Assembly: GCF_007997135.1 (NCBI RefSeq)
Contig: NZ_VORU01000002.1
Location: 248,001 to 312,000, forward strand
Direction of reading: 5' to 3'
DNA: 64,000 nt
From: Aequorivita lipolytica
GTDB lineage: Bacteria > Bacteroidota > Bacteroidia > Flavobacteriales > Flavobacteriaceae
Positions 63,261-64,000 of the stretch are shown here, in pieces. A model generated the notes under the pieces. That model was given only the letters and a program-made list of their open reading frames with translations. It was not told where the DNA came from and made no database searches. How positions within the stretch are numbered: the first letter of the stretch is position 1; every line of letters begins with the position of its first letter. The translations under genes and the position numbers were made by a program.

Positions 63261-63385
63261 CCCCTCCTTTTTTCAAGGAGGGGTGCCCGAAGGGCGGGGT
63301 GGTCCTTTTTTCAAGGAGGGGTGCCCGAAGGGCGGGGTGGTCCTTTTTTCAAGGAGGGGTGTCAGCTTTGCTGACGGGGTGGTTA
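63261..63385. repeat. Tandem double-hairpin repeat array, left
   Basis: Units at 63266-63303, 63304-63341 (38 bases each, identical) and a variant at 63342-63385. Each has a stem CCTT-TTTTC-AAGG (extended to CCCCTCCTT/AAGGAGGGG in unit 1), then a second stem: GCCC-GAA-GGGC in units 1-2, GTCAGC-TTT-GCTGAC in unit 3, then GGGGTGGT. No spacers, so not CRISPR. Confidence 0.9.
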
Positions 63386-63412
63386 TAGCAGAATTTTGAT
63401 TAAATTTAATTT

Positions 63413-63781
63413 ATGAAAAAACAAATACACAACCTAAAGGAAATGGAAGTGTACAGGAAATCACTCCGCAACAATTCAAATTCCGCGGAGGCGTTTCTTT
63501 GGAATTTTTTAAAAGGCTCAAAGTTGGAAGGTAGAAAATTTAGAAGGCAGCACAGTATTAAACATTATATCGTAGACTTTTACTGTCCTTCAGAAAAATT
63601 GATTGTGGAACTTGACGGGCAAGTACATTTAAACAATACCGCGGATGAATATGATAGAAAGCGAGAGAAAGATTTGGAAAATTTAGGATTTACAGTTATT
63701 CGTTTTGAAAATAAAATGGTTTTTGATTTATTGCCTTCGGTGTTGAAGGATATAAAGGACCATTTTAAAAATAACACGTAA
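63413..63781 (+). CDS. DUF559 (Vsr-like) endonuclease-domain protein
   Basis: 122 aa. Pattern of the very-short-patch-repair-like PD-(D/E)XK nucleases: E26 in the first helix (SAEAFLWNFL), D55 in HYIVDFYCPS, E66-L-D68-G-Q70 and H72 in LIVELDGQVH, then DRKREKDLENLGFTVIRF. All the core acidic residues are present, so activity is plausible. Its DNA target is unknown. Flanked on both sides by double-hairpin repeats; a 35-base stretch at 63351-63385 recurs exactly at 63886-63920. Confidence 0.85.
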   Translation: MKKQIHNLKEMEVYRKSLRNNSNSAEAFLWNFLKGSKLEGRKFRRQHSIKHYIVDFYCPSEKLIVELDGQVHLNNTADEYDRKREKDLENLGFTVIRFENKMVFDLLPSVLKDIKDHFKNNT

Positions 63782-63784
63782 CCC

Positions 63785-63827
63785 TTCCGTCCAGCAAAGC
63801 TGTCCACCTTCCCTTTAAAAGGGAAGG
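63785..63827. repeat. Double-hairpin repeat unit, inverted, right of DUF559
   Basis: CCTTCCCTTT-A-AAAGGGAAGG (63807-63827) preceded by CCAGC-AAA-GCTG; on the minus strand it has the same order (big stem, then CAGCTTTGCTG stem) as the left array. Confidence 0.85.
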
Positions 63828-63873
63828 AGCTCTAAAAAAACCTTCGCTTTTTTAATTTGGTGAAGGTAAGGTT

Positions 63874-63920
63874 CCCCTCCTTTTAAAGGAGGGGTGTCAG
63901 CTTTGCTGACGGGGTGGTTA
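63874..63920. repeat. Double-hairpin repeat unit, direct, right of DUF559
   Basis: CCCCTCCTTT-T-AAAGGAGGGG, then GTCAGC-TTT-GCTGAC, then GGGGTGGTTA. 63886-63920 is identical to 63351-63385 on the left of the gene. Confidence 0.9.
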
Positions 63921-63953
63921 AGGCCTAATTTTCAATAAACTCAAAAAAATAAA

Positions 63954-64000
63954 TTGAATAATACTCACATTACAGATATAGCTGCCTCTTGGTTCGAATC
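63954..64000 (+). CDS. Start of probable ligase-associated DEXH helicase (Lhr-like), partial
   Basis: The last 47 bases read, from a TTG at 63954, NNTHITDIAASWFES; an in-frame stop at 63936-63938 leaves TTG as the only start. A short acidic helix ending in WF is how I recall the N-terminus of the helicase of this operon, and the ligase gene upstream predicts that gene here. Only 15 residues are visible, so this is a context-based call. Confidence 0.45.
   Translation, partial: MNNTHITDIAASWFE

Noticed and set aside
63261-63385. 38-base tandem repeats as a possible CRISPR array
   Set aside because: Units abut with no unique spacers, and no cas genes are present.
63991-64000. GGTTCGAATC at the window end, which looks like the T-loop of a tRNA
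   Set aside because: No D-arm, anticodon arm or T-stem partner lies upstream, and the bases read well as codons SWFES of the probable helicase start.

Overview
The window looks like chromosome from a member of the Flavobacteriaceae (Bacteroidota). It is AT-rich, and many genes are preceded by the Bacteroidota-type -7 box TAnnTTTG rather than a clear Shine-Dalgarno sequence. It carries a type IX secretion lipoprotein (SprE/PorW), small families known mainly from flavobacteria, and a split ATP synthase locus without beta and epsilon genes. I cannot fix the genus from the sequence alone.

Region 1 (1-8.3 kb) is housekeeping and envelope: the 3' part of pgk, a LysM lytic transglycosylase, a DUF4837 lipoprotein, tatA (opposite strand), an M23 peptidase, a GH3-type enzyme and a nucleosidase-like protein. 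Region 2 (8.3-33.4 kb) is a large surface-polysaccharide locus. It has dTDP-rhamnose synthesis (rfbBACD), UDP-ManNAcA synthesis (wecBC), a Wzz-like protein, a flippase, an asparagine-synthase-type amidotransferase, four polytopic O-antigen polymerase/ligase-like proteins, glycosyltransferases including a WecG/TagA enzyme, UDP-glucuronate and UDP-xylose synthesis, and a WcaJ-like initiating transferase. A two-gene convergent unit (GT4 and CapK-like) closes it. Together these could build and export a repeat-unit glycan containing rhamnose, an aminouronic acid (possibly amidated) and perhaps xylose.

Region 3 (33.6-41.4 kb) has purD, two flavobacterial membrane proteins and then a small accessory island: a protein with a PD-(D/E)XK-like signature, a ribbon-helix-helix/PIN toxin-antitoxin pair and an adenine DNA methyltransferase. 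DUF4254, a GT9 heptosyltransferase-like gene and a PaaE-like reductase follow. Region 4 (41.8-50.8 kb) holds sprE, a bactofilin and the F-type ATPase genes atpZ-X-atpB-E-F-H-A-G, with a terminator hairpin directly after atpE. Region 5 (50.9-60.4 kb) is mixed metabolism: cupin, hydroxyacid dehydrogenase, VOC and TM2 proteins, a fused PlsC-GNAT acyltransferase (OlsF-like), aspartate kinase, a GNAT enzyme, fructose-bisphosphatase and a TerB-like protein. Region 6 (60.5-64 kb) is the ligase-associated DNA damage response operon: exonuclease, ATP-dependent ligase and the first codons of what looks like the helicase.

The most unusual material is in the right half, where several families of short palindromic repeats sit exactly at gene junctions. 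Some supply stop codons, and one family lies in frame inside two unrelated proteins. The best candidate for something undescribed is at 63.26-63.92 kb. A Vsr-like DUF559 endonuclease gene lies between arrays of double-hairpin repeats, and the whole cassette separates the ligase gene from the helicase gene.
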